From NCBI GenBank assembly GCA_964508975.1, contig CAZDVQ010000009.1:1-64000 (forward strand): a stretch of DNA of 64,000 bases, given 5' to 3'. Source of the stretch: CAZDVQ01 sp964508975 (lineage in GTDB: Bacteria; Bacteroidota; Bacteroidia; Chitinophagales; Saprospiraceae). The notes below the pieces were generated by a model that was given only the letters and a program-made list of their open reading frames with translations, did not search any database and was not told the DNA's origin. Each line of letters begins with the position of its first letter. Position 1 is the stretch's first letter. The translations under genes were made by a program, and so were the position numbers. Below are positions 1 to 7,123 of this stretch, in pieces.

Positions 1-50
1 CGCAGACGGGGTGGTTATAAAACCCTGAAAAATTAACGCTTAATGGCATT
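1..50. repeat. Right end of an inverted-repeat (MITE-like) element, cut by the window start
   Basis: The first bases read GCAGACGGGGTGGTTA and bases 31-50 are AATTAACGCTTAATGGCATT. The same two blocks in the same order form the right end of the complete element at 5559-5842, and appear inverted at its left end. The spacer between the blocks is shorter here (about 14 nt against about 36 nt). Confidence 0.75.
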
Positions 51-60
51 CTGCGCGAGG

Positions 61-160
61 TGCCCGGAGCGCCATGCGCCATAGGCGCATGGGCCACGCA
101 GTGGCCGAGCGTATAGCGAGCGCGTAGGGGACCGACGGCGAAGCCGGCGCGCCCAAAAAA
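61..160 (-). repeat. GC-rich extragenic repeat, copy A
   Basis: Read on the minus strand it starts TTTTTTGGGCG, the hallmark start of the family, followed by short GC palindromes (for example CCATGCGCC/GGCGCATGG). It lies just downstream of the 3' end of the deiminase-family gene. Confidence 0.7.
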
Positions 161-183
161 GAAAAAAAATCGCAGTTTAGGAT

Positions 184-1917
184 CTACCGCACCACCAGCT
201 TACGCACCAACCTGTCATCGCCCGATGCCAGCACCAAGAGGTAGCTACCGCTGGGTAACGCTTCTGATTGGAAGAAGAATTGCTGTTCCCCAACCGATAA
301 TTCGCCCGAGTAAATATCCAAAACCTTCTGGCCCAATATGTTGCATACATAAAGCGATACGGCAGTGTTCTGGCCGCTATGCACCGGTACGCAAGTTAAT
401 CCATGCGCAGGGTTCGGGAATACATCAAAATGCTCAATACCCGCTGCTAGGTTATTGGTATTGCTTGGGTTAGACAATACGTCAAACTGCCAGTAACCCG
501 CAGGTGCTGTAATTGGTCGTACCTGTGTTTTGCCACTGTTGGCATTGCCTTCAATGTAATACTCTATCGATGTTCCTGCTACTTGTGCCGGAATACTGGC
601 CGACCAAGTATTATTCATGCCCGCGGTCATGGCCAAGGGTGTAAACGCCGCTGTACTACTGGTTCGGTAAAACAAGGTTGCGCTGCTAATCCCGCTGCGG
701 TGTTTTATGGTCGCTTCAGCTAGGTAAGGATTAACTTGGTCGTAGGTATCTTCCAGGTCATTATGTACAATCAGCAAAGGATCATTTACACCTACGCCTT
801 TGGTAATACAGTGAATAGCGCCCAAGGCCTGGATAATGTCGTTGCAAGGAATACCCACCACGTTGTAGCCAGGCATTGCTTCCTCCCAAATTCTTTGTGC
901 GGTGGTATCATAGCGCTCTTCATAGAAGGGTACCAAGATAGTTTTATTGATAAAAATAGAGTTGGCGTAGGTGCGGTAGTCTCCACCAGTATTCGGGTAT
1001 GCATTGTTTTGTGGCGGCATGGGGATGCGCACCACCTTGTATGGCGTGCCATATGGCGAAAGGTAGTTGTTCAACACGTATTGCAGGTTGGCTTCAATTT
1101 GTGGGCCGTCGGCCACGCCAGTGGGGTATTGACCCACCAGGAGGGTTTCCTCATCCAACAGTTTCATGTGCATGTCGATGTGGTGAATCACATCGTAAGG
1201 CAAGGTCTCCATTTTGATGTACCGGTCGATACCCATGAAGGCCTCCATGATTTGGTCAACTTGACCAGCGCTGATACTGGGGTTTTCGGTATTGACCAGC
1301 TCCGACGAAAAGCCTGTCCCCATGCCGTCCGACATAAAATTGCCGCCGGTATGTACCAAGCGCCAAGGGCTAACGGCGGTTTCATATACTTCAAGGCCCA
1401 TGTATGCGCCTACGGCACTCGGGCTGGCATCATCAAGTACGCGGCTGGGGCGGTTATACACCCAGTCAAGCAAGTAAAGCGAGTCTACATCGTTGGCGTA
1501 AATGTTCTCGGGGCCGTAATCCCTGATCCAAACAGAGTCGTTACCAGCGATTAAGAAGGTTACGCCCGTGGTATCAACACCGTTGTTGAGGAGGTAATTG
1601 ATGGCTGTGGTGCGCACGCTTGCATTATTGCACAAAATAATGACTTCACATTCCAGGCGAGCATTGCGAACAATCTCCGTCAACACCGCTGGGTAACTGC
1701 GCCAGCTCACCAACAGGGCTTGAACTTCCTCCCACTCGGCCATGGTCCTTACCGGGAAGGTAGGCGGGTTGGTTATACTAAATGGGCTGCTAGGGCTATT
1801 TTCGTTGACAAAAATGCGTAATTCCCCTGGGGCAAAGGTGTGTGGCAACAAGGTCTGTGCTACCAATTGCGGCATGCTAAGGCTGAGCAGGATGCTCAAA
1901 AACAGTAACTTTTTCAT
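184..1917 (-). CDS. Secreted agmatine/peptidylarginine deiminase-family protein with T9SS sorting domain
   Basis: 577 aa from the ATG that begins a clear signal peptide (MKKLLFLSILLSLSMPQLVA); an upstream in-frame start would add 29 unsuitable residues. The body is a PAD_porph-type guanidino-hydrolase: WIRDYGP (about 130-136), HIDMHM (about 246-251) and a Cys in GAIHC (about 370) match the Asp, His-x-Asp and nucleophilic Cys of the family. After an Ig/FN3-like linker (about 420-500) the last 75 residues form a sorting domain (FPNPAHG, LGQKVLD, GSYLLVL), so export through the outer membrane by the type IX system is expected. P. gingivalis PPAD has the same overall plan. Whether the substrate is agmatine, free arginine or protein arginine cannot be read from the sequence. 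Confidence 0.85.
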   Translation of the reverse strand: MKKLLFLSILLSLSMPQLVAQTLLPHTFAPGELRIFVNENSPSSPFSITNPPTFPVRTMAEWEEVQALLVSWRSYPAVLTEIVRNARLECEVIILCNNASVRTTAINYLLNNGVDTTGVTFLIAGNDSVWIRDYGPENIYANDVDSLYLLDWVYNRPSRVLDDASPSAVGAYMGLEVYETAVSPWRLVHTGGNFMSDGMGTGFSSELVNTENPSISAGQVDQIMEAFMGIDRYIKMETLPYDVIHHIDMHMKLLDEETLLVGQYPTGVADGPQIEANLQYVLNNYLSPYGTPYKVVRIPMPPQNNAYPNTGGDYRTYANSIFINKTILVPFYEERYDTTAQRIWEEAMPGYNVVGIPCNDIIQALGAIHCITKGVGVNDPLLIVHNDLEDTYDQVNPYLAEATIKHRSGISSATLFYRTSSTAAFTPLAMTAGMNNTWSASIPAQVAGTSIEYYIEGNANSGKTQVRPITAPAGYWQFDVLSNPSNTNNLAAGIEHFDVFPNPAHGLTCVPVHSGQNTAVSLYVCNILGQKVLDIYSGELSVGEQQFFFQSEALPSGSYLLVLASGDDRLVRKLVVR

Positions 1918-2021
1918 GAAAAACCAAATGAGATGATGGATTTTGCTAATGGCAAGTTTCAGGACTAAATAAATTTCCCCGAGTACTTGCCTGTAAAGAT
2001 GCACAATTTCTAGAACTGCTG

Positions 2022-2029
2022 TACCTTTG
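2022..2029 (+). promoter_or_regulatory. Bacteroidota-type -7 box for the DUF4920 gene
   Basis: TACCTTTG fits TAnnTTTG and lies 17 nt upstream of the ATG at 2047. I see no convincing -33 TTTG at the usual spacing. Confidence 0.45.
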
Positions 2030-2046
2030 CATAAAATTTTTCGACT

Positions 2047-2502
2047 ATGAAACTAACGTTGTTCAGCACCGTTTTGTTGGTGCTCACCCTCGCTGCTTGC
2101 CAACCTGCCAAACAAAGTAAAGGCGATTTTACCTTCTACGGGGGCGATTTTGAAACGGCTAAAGCAATTTCTGTTGCGCAGTTTTTTGACGCTACCGCTA
2201 GCGATTCTATGGCGCATACTAAAACTTATGTGTTGCAGGGCTCTATCGATGCCGTTTGCCAAATGTCGGGCTGCTGGATTGATATTTTCGACAAGGAGCC
2301 TAAATCCGACATCCTGTATGTTGACCTCCACGATAGCGGCATCAAGTTGCCCAAAGATATCGCCGGGGCTGATGTGGTTATCAGCGGTAAATTCGATTTC
2401 GTGTCTGAAGAGATTGAAGACGAAACCACCGGTGAGATGCAGGAAATCCAATCGCTCCGCTTCAAAGCTAACCACGTGGCCGTTAAAAATGCAGCCAAGT
2501 AG
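2047..2502 (+). CDS. DUF4920-family lipoprotein
   Basis: 151 aa. The N-terminus is a lipoprotein signal with lipobox LAAC, Cys at residue 19, so it should be membrane-anchored in the periplasm or outer membrane. The mature part shows the VLQGSIDAVCQMSGCWIDI block, with two Cys five residues apart, then a beta-rich KLPKDIAGADVVISGKF segment; this matches the DUF4920 family as I remember it. Its role is not established; the conserved Cys pair could bind metal or form a disulfide. It stands alone between a divergent secreted protein and tRNA-Lys. Confidence 0.75.
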   Translation: MKLTLFSTVLLVLTLAACQPAKQSKGDFTFYGGDFETAKAISVAQFFDATASDSMAHTKTYVLQGSIDAVCQMSGCWIDIFDKEPKSDILYVDLHDSGIKLPKDIAGADVVISGKFDFVSEEIEDETTGEMQEIQSLRFKANHVAVKNAAK

Positions 2503-2586
2503 AAATTAATTTTCACGCTTTCTGCCTTAAAGTCAATGATTTAGCGCATGTACGTTAAATTAATTGTAAAAAACTTGAACTAAAGC

Positions 2587-2618
2587 TTGGATATTAGCAT
2601 TTATGTAACGTATCTTTG
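2587..2618 (+). promoter_or_regulatory. Promoter of tRNA-Lys
   Basis: TTG at 2587-2589 and TATCTTTG at 2611-2618 are 21 nt apart, close to the Bacteroidota -33/-7 arrangement. The tRNA begins 28 nt downstream. Confidence 0.55.
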
Positions 2619-2645
2619 CACCGCAATTGGCAGAACGCCTTGCTC

Positions 2646-2718
2646 GATTGCGTAGCTCAGTTGGTAGAGCAATACACTTTTAATGTATGGGTCCTGGGTT
2701 CGAATCCCAGCGCAATCA
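2646..2718 (+). tRNA. tRNA-Lys (anticodon TTT)
   Basis: 73 nt. The acceptor arms GATTGCG and CGCAATC pair fully, with discriminator A. The anticodon stem is ATACA/TGTAT around loop CTTTTAA, giving TTT (2679-2681). The T arm carries GGTTCGAATCC. CCA is not encoded. An intrinsic terminator follows directly. Confidence 0.97.
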
Positions 2719-2720
2719 CA

Positions 2721-2747
2721 AAAAGCCTTCCCTCGGGAAGGCTTTTT
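2721..2747 (+). terminator. Intrinsic terminator after tRNA-Lys
   Basis: Stem GCCTTCCC/GGGAAGGC followed by TTTTT, 2 nt after the tRNA. Confidence 0.9.
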
Positions 2748-2789
2748 GCGTTTCATGGCTTTAGCTTAAACTACCTGATAAATAATCAT

Positions 2790-3674
2790 TTACAACTGGT
2801 CAACAATAGCCAGTTGGCCATTAGCGCCCAAGGCCAGTCGAGTTATTTTCTTGAATCCGTACTTCTGGAAATCGCCCACCAAGTTCCAGGTCTGGTCTTT
2901 GCCGGGCCTGAATTGGTACAATCCCGTACCGTTGCCCATCAGCAAACTACCGTCGGGTAACCATATAAAGTCTTCACTTTCAGGTAGTAATGGAATTATT
3001 TTAGATGTTTGTCCGGTCTGGAAATTATACACGCAAATAAAAACCTCCGGTTCATCGGTATTGTGCACAAAACTTAGGTCACCGCGTGGGCTGCGTTGCA
3101 AACACCTACCAATATGTGCGTCCAAGGGTTTGTATTCCTTCGTCCTGAGGTTAAATACGCCTAGGGTATGCGGTTCGCCAACCCGGAACAGCACCACGTC
3201 GCGCTCGGTTACCCAATAATGGTAGCCAATGTTGTCAAAGGTGTCAATTAAAACTGTCTCCTCGCCCGTAACGGGGTTTAGTTGGTACAAATGCTGCGAA
3301 TGCCCATCTTCCGTTACCACAACCACCGATAAATGCATGCTATCGGGCATTGGGGTGGGGGAGTACTCGCTCCGCGTCAAGGTGTTGCTCACGAAAAACG
3401 TCTCGTTAATATCTGGGTAATACACCATGATATCCGATTGTTGCGCTTTCCGCACCGAGCTGAAGTACCAAGCACCCCTGAAAAGCACCGGCTGGTTGTC
3501 GTACTGGTCAAAATTATCGTAGTTCACTAGGGTAGGGCGGCCCGGTTTAAACAGGCCATTGCTATCGCTTTGCCAGGGCAACAAATAAATGTTCGAGGCA
3601 GGAGGACCAGTCTGCGCTACCAGAACGGTATGGCCCAGCAACAGGAGGGCTAGGTGTAAAAAAAATGGCTTCAA
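2790..3674 (-). CDS. Exported beta-propeller (TolB/WD40-like) protein
   Basis: 294 aa if started at the TTG at 3674, which gives a plausible signal peptide (KPFFLHLALLLLGHTVLVAQ). No ATG or GTG lies near, and the only longer reading runs back into repeat DNA. The body has several short repeats of the type SEYSPTPMPDSMHLSVV, HLYQLNPVTGEETVL, GVFNLRTKEYKPL and FIWLPDGSLLMGN, typical of a periplasmic six-bladed propeller. No enzymatic motif is visible. It is convergent with the tRNA-Lys unit and divergent from the gene pair at 3922. Confidence 0.7.
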   Translation of the reverse strand: MKPFFLHLALLLLGHTVLVAQTGPPASNIYLLPWQSDSNGLFKPGRPTLVNYDNFDQYDNQPVLFRGAWYFSSVRKAQQSDIMVYYPDINETFFVSNTLTRSEYSPTPMPDSMHLSVVVVTEDGHSQHLYQLNPVTGEETVLIDTFDNIGYHYWVTERDVVLFRVGEPHTLGVFNLRTKEYKPLDAHIGRCLQRSPRGDLSFVHNTDEPEVFICVYNFQTGQTSKIIPLLPESEDFIWLPDGSLLMGNGTGLYQFRPGKDQTWNLVGDFQKYGFKKITRLALGANGQLAIVDQL

Positions 3675-3760
3675 AGTATGTGGGTTTGTGTGCGTTTTTG
3701 CTTGCAGAAAACGTAACTTTGCATCGTGCTGATGCAAGTACCAGCGCGAAGTTATTATTT

Positions 3761-3892
3761 TTTTGGGGTTCCCCCGCTTCGCCCTCCGCCTTGACAGGCT
3801 GTGGGCTAGCGTGGTCGCTCCCCTCCAGGCTCGCTGTTCGCTCGGCACGCTACGCGTGCCCGGGCCCTTGGCCCGGCCTTCCGGGCAGCTAA
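3761..3892 (+). repeat. GC-rich extragenic repeat, copy B
   Basis: Begins TTTTGGGGTTCCCCCGCTTCG and continues with the family block GGCTCGCTGTTCGCTCGGCACGC, then GC hairpins (CGTGCCCGGGC, GGGCCCTTGGCCC). It occupies the divergent intergenic region between 3674 and 3922. Confidence 0.65.
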
Positions 3893-3921
3893 CCCGATTA
3901 CTTTACTCTTTTTACTCTACC

Positions 3922-4527
3922 ATGCGCAACAATATAGCCAAGAACGTCGGTCTCATCGTTATCGTGTTCATCCTCATGTTTTTACTGAGGCCTTCATTTT
4001 TCCTGGGCTTGTTCAAGGGCAAAGCGGAGGCTCCCGTTGCAGCAGATTCAACCCAGATATCAAATAACGTTGAATATGCCGAGGGTTACGACTCATCGTA
4101 TTTTAATAGCCCAGCGTACCAAGACCCTTCTGAGGTGGAACGCCCCGCCCCCGTGGGCAAACTTTGGCCTATGCTCATGAAGGTAGTTTTCATGGCCCGG
4201 CTTGATGAGAAAACCCAAAATGTGGTCTATGACGCCCGGTTTACACCCGAGGTCAAAAAACTCAACGGCCAGGAAATCACCATAGATGGTTATGTACTAC
4301 CACTTGAGTATGATGGCAGCATGGTCATGTTCTCGGCTTACCCCATGGCCTCTTGCTTTTTCTGCGGTGGCTCCGGCCCAGAGTCCATCATTGAGGTATA
4401 CCCCAAGAAAAAATTGGATACAGAGTTAGATAAACTCGTTAAAATTAAAGGCAAGTTGGAGCTCAATGCTTCTGACCAGCTGAAAATGCCATACATCATG
4501 CGTGACGCCGAGTTGGTGCGCGAGTAA
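3922..4527 (+). CDS. Membrane-anchored DUF3299-like protein with CFFCGG motif
   Basis: 201 aa from the ATG at 3922; an N-terminal hydrophobic helix (about 9-27, GLIVIVFILMFLLRPSFF) anchors it. The C-terminal half reads NGQEITIDGYVLPLEYDG, then MASCFFCGGSGPESIIEV, then LVKIKGKLELN, an OB-like beta layout resembling DUF3299 proteins, which in other phyla carry a different Cys-containing loop. CxxCGG could bind metal or be redox active; this is inference. A paralogue follows 58 bp downstream, so the two probably form one transcript. Confidence 0.65.
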   Translation: MRNNIAKNVGLIVIVFILMFLLRPSFFLGLFKGKAEAPVAADSTQISNNVEYAEGYDSSYFNSPAYQDPSEVERPAPVGKLWPMLMKVVFMARLDEKTQNVVYDARFTPEVKKLNGQEITIDGYVLPLEYDGSMVMFSAYPMASCFFCGGSGPESIIEVYPKKKLDTELDKLVKIKGKLELNASDQLKMPYIMRDAELVRE

Positions 4528-4585
4528 AATGGCAAGGTTTTTTCAATACCAGATGTACCGTTCCTTTACCATAAATATCATTAAC

Positions 4586-5029
4586 ATGAAAAAGATAATC
4601 CTCGCAGCCCTGTTACTTTCAACTACGCTGCTAAGCCAAGCCCAAAACGATGGTGCTTATTACTGGAAAATGTTGGGTAAAATCAACTTCGCCACCCAGA
4701 TCAACCCTGAAACAGGCGATGTGGTGTATGCTCCTGTTTTCGGAAAAGCCATCAAGGAAATGGAAGGCAAAGAGATTATCTTGAAAGGTTATATCCTGCC
4801 AGTGCCTTCACGCGATGGTACCTTTATCTTATCGGCATTCCCGTACAGTTCCTGCTATTACTGTGGTGGTGCTGGGCCTGAAACCGTTATCGAGGTTACG
4901 CCCAAGTTCCCGATATTGAGCCGAGGCTCAAAACCCGTTACCATAAAGGGTAAATTAAAGCTCAATCAACCCTACAACATGTTGTACCTGCCTTACTTCT
5001 TGAAGGATGCAGAACCATACGTAGAGTAA
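4586..5029 (+). CDS. Secreted DUF3299-like protein, paralogue of the preceding gene
   Basis: 147 aa with signal peptide MKKIILAALLLSTTLLSQAQ; the upstream in-frame start is rejected because it overlaps the preceding gene and spoils the signal peptide. The core repeats the neighbour's pattern: EGKEIILKGYILPV, SSCYYCGGAGPETVIEV, KPVTIKGKLKLN and a final YFLKDAE (neighbour: YIMRDAE). It lacks the membrane helix, so one copy is anchored and one is probably free in the periplasm. A strong terminator follows. Confidence 0.65.
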   Translation: MKKIILAALLLSTTLLSQAQNDGAYYWKMLGKINFATQINPETGDVVYAPVFGKAIKEMEGKEIILKGYILPVPSRDGTFILSAFPYSSCYYCGGAGPETVIEVTPKFPILSRGSKPVTIKGKLKLNQPYNMLYLPYFLKDAEPYVE

Positions 5030-5050
5030 CAGTAAAATACATAAACATAA

Positions 5051-5076
5051 AAAGGCCTCCAATTGGAGGCCTTTTT
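5051..5076 (+). terminator. Intrinsic terminator after the CxxCGG pair
   Basis: Perfect stem AAAGGCCTCC/GGAGGCCTTT with loop AATT and a T run. Confidence 0.9.
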
Positions 5077-5558
5077 CGCAAAACAAACAATTTAAAACAC
5101 CTTATGGGAAGCACTAGGCATACAGGTCGGGGGAAACAAGTAAAACCCTAGTGCGAAAGTTCCTCAAGAAGACTCTTATTTTGAGGTACGTCTATTAATG
5201 ATTGGTGTTTGAAAAACGTTACCGCTGTTCTAGAAAAAAAATATATTTTTTTTGAAGGAGCTGGAATCTGGCGTTGGGTTGGAACAGAATGGCCGTAACG
5301 CAGGGCTTATAGTGGCAGTGGTTAGGGCACATTTTTGCCAGCGCTTGTACGAAAGCTTATAAACCGCCCTTCATCTGCCCGCGAGGGCAGACCCTTATCC
5401 TAGCCGCGGGTTAAGCGTAGCGCAACCCGGGGTTCGGGGCGACAACAGAAAACCCGTGGCGGCAAGCCTTTGAATAGGTTCGATACAGAAATCGCCACGG
5501 AACAGTAGCCGTACCGAAATCCGGTCGAGCGTAGCTCGGCCCACCCCCCGCTACCACA
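5077..5558. other. Gene-free stretch with GC palindromes
   Basis: No credible reading frame. The first 250 bases look featureless; from about 5380 there are GC-rich blocks with internal palindromes, such as the GGGTT...AACCC pair around 5404-5430 and CCGGTCGAGC...GCTCGG around 5521-5540. It ends in CCCGCTACCAC, which recurs on the other side of the element at 5559-5842. Confidence 0.5.
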
Positions 5559-5842
5559 ATGCCATTAAGCGTTAATTTTTCTCGAATTTATAACCACCCC
5601 GTCTGCGCTACAAGGTGTAAAACACCCTGTGCGCATCCACCCCTCCTTGAAAAGGAGGGGAACTTGGCTTGTTCTTTTAAATATCTGTAAATCAAATATT
5701 TATAGCAAGGCATGAGCTCCCCTCCTTTTCAAGGAGGGGTGGATGCAAGCGGAACGCAAAGCGTGTAGCGCAGCAGACGGGGTGGTTACTTTGGCCGAAA
5801 AATGCTGAAAAACAAACAAAATAATTAACGCTTAATGGCATT
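5559..5842. mobile_element. MITE-like inverted-repeat element
   Basis: 284 bp bounded by a perfect 20-bp inverted repeat, AATGCCATTAAGCGTTAATT at 5559-5578 and its complement at 5823-5842. Inside, long arms are also inverted: ACCACCCCGTCTGC, a short variable hairpin, then CATCCACCCCTCCTTG with GGAGGGG. The arms surround about 40 bp of AT-rich centre (about 5662-5712). No ORF is present. The arm plan (CACCCCGTC, hairpin, CCACCCCTC...GAGGGG) is the same as in the DUF559 element at 37831-38460. Confidence 0.75.
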
Positions 5843-5896
5843 GCCCGCTACCAACGGACGCACAGCGTCTGTGCAGTGGAGGGGGGAGGCGCAAAA
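5843..5896 (-). repeat. GC-rich repeat of the CCTCCCCCC/GGTAGCGGG type
   Basis: On the minus strand: TTTTGCGCCTCCCCCC, CTCCACTGCAC, a GACGCTGTGCGTC-type hairpin and CCGTTGGTAGCGGG. The same blocks in the same order occur at 59869-59945. Confidence 0.6.
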
Positions 5897-6119
5897 GACC
5901 TTAATTCGAATTAAAATTTGTAAAAAAAACTTGTACCCTTTGCGCGGCGAGGCAATGTAGAGAACCATTTTCATCTCTTACCGCCGCGCCAATGGCTTTG
6001 GGGAGGCTGTTTACCCCGGGTTGCGCTGCGCTGACCCGGGGCTACCAAAAGGGGCTGCCCTAAGGGCAGCATCAAAAAATGTGTCCTAATCGTAGCCTTT
6101 GCAAAGGAGGGGGATGCGC
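5897..6119. other. Gene-free stretch with two hairpins
   Basis: Contains stem CCCCGGGT/ACCCGGGG at 6014-6021/6034-6041 and stem GCTGCCC/GGGCAGC at 6054-6070. No credible ORF. Confidence 0.5.
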
Positions 6120-6324
6120 AGGAGGCGTTTTACGCCACAGCCGCTGCGTTAGGTGCCTGGAAGGTGCGGCGTAGCCGCAGACCGAGCCGACCATGTAGAG
6201 CCGTTTCGTGAAACGGCTGCCGCCGTTAGGCGGCCAGGGGCGGCGAAGGGCCAAGCGAATAGCGCGCCTGGAAGGGACCGACGGCAAGCCATGCGATAGC
6301 ATGGCGTGGCCGGAACGCCCGAAT
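6120..6324 (-). repeat. GC-rich extragenic repeat, copy C (long)
   Basis: Minus-strand start TCGGGCGTTCCGG, then several hairpins (CCATGCGATAGCATGG, GCCGTTTCGTGAAACGGC, GCGGCGTAGCCGC). It lies just downstream of the tetR 3' end. Confidence 0.6.
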
Positions 6325-6357
6325 ATAAAATCAAAATAGGATGAGCTTAAAGAACAG

Positions 6358-7038
6358 CTATTTTTGTTCAAGAATCTTATTCACGAAAAAGTGAATCATC
6401 TCGGCCAAATTGTCGAGCACTTTATCATCGAAGGCTATGCTGGTGAGGGATGGCAGGTGTTGTGCGTAGTAAAAATGGTTCATCGACATCTCGACGAGGT
6501 TAGAGGCCAGCGCGCCGGGGTAAGGGAAATCAGGCTTGATTTCGAGGATGATATGCTGGATTTTGCGGCAGAAGGTTTTGTAATTGACAAAGAAACCAAC
6601 CTTATTTTCCTGATCCACATCCTTGGTATGGTATGCTTTGAGCGACTCCTCGATAACGATACGGTGTAAGACACTCTCGTTGACGTAATCCGTAGCAGGG
6701 TCGTCCAAGGATGACTGCAAAAGCACGTCTATAGCGATACGCAGGCGAGCCATTGGGTCGCTAATATTGTTGCTGCGTACCTCTAGTTGGTACTTCACGT
6801 ACTCCCAGTACCATGAGGTGAGGTAGATTAGGAATTTGTGTTTATTTTCAAAATAGCGGTATATGGAGGCCTCTGTGGAATCGATACGCTCGGCTAGTTT
6901 GCGGAAAGTGAATTTTTCAAAACCTATTTCGTCAATCAAAACGATGCCGTGCTGTATAATTTTCTTGCCCAATTCCGTTTGTTGGGGGTTGCGTAAGTAT
7001 AAATGCTCGTTCAGGTTGATTTGTAAAGAAACAGACAT
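6358..7038 (-). CDS. TetR-family transcriptional regulator
   Basis: 226 aa. Residues about 25-70 form a TetR DNA-binding domain (GIVLIDEIGFEKFTFRKLAE, then IDSTEASIYRYFENKHKFL, the usual recognition helix and capping sequence). The C-terminal ligand domain is all-helical and unassigned. It stands alone; the nearest co-oriented genes upstream encode the potassium channel and 3-hydroxybutyryl-CoA dehydrogenase, so control of fatty-acid genes is conceivable but not shown. A 10-bp palindrome sits 20 bp upstream of the start. Confidence 0.85.
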   Translation of the reverse strand: MSVSLQINLNEHLYLRNPQQTELGKKIIQHGIVLIDEIGFEKFTFRKLAERIDSTEASIYRYFENKHKFLIYLTSWYWEYVKYQLEVRSNNISDPMARLRIAIDVLLQSSLDDPATDYVNESVLHRIVIEESLKAYHTKDVDQENKVGFFVNYKTFCRKIQHIILEIKPDFPYPGALASNLVEMSMNHFYYAQHLPSLTSIAFDDKVLDNLAEMIHFFVNKILEQK

Positions 7039-7057
7039 GACAAGGTTTGGTTTAGTA

Positions 7058-7078
7058 ATACTAGTATCTACAAAAGTA
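7058..7078 (-). promoter_or_regulatory. Candidate operator and -7 box of the TetR gene
   Basis: ATACTAGTAT (7058-7067) is a perfect palindrome just downstream of a TACTTTTG box read on the minus strand (7071-7078). It would cover the start of transcription, as expected for autorepression. Confidence 0.4.
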
Positions 7079-7123
7079 TAACTATATCCAATAGAAATGG
7101 TTTAAAATAGATTAAAATCTAGA

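Noticed and set aside
736..1554. 272-codon frame opposite the deiminase-family gene
   Set aside because: Antisense shadow; no promoter and no plausible protein features.
2646..2718. tRNA-Lys (and tRNA-Ser at 21643) as integration sites of the islands
   Set aside because: No integrase, no repeated tRNA 3' end nearby, and the AT-rich patches are far from both tRNAs.
6072..6371. Small frames inside GC-rich repeats
   Set aside because: Arg/Pro-rich translations of hairpin DNA that change frame between repeat copies; no conserved protein.
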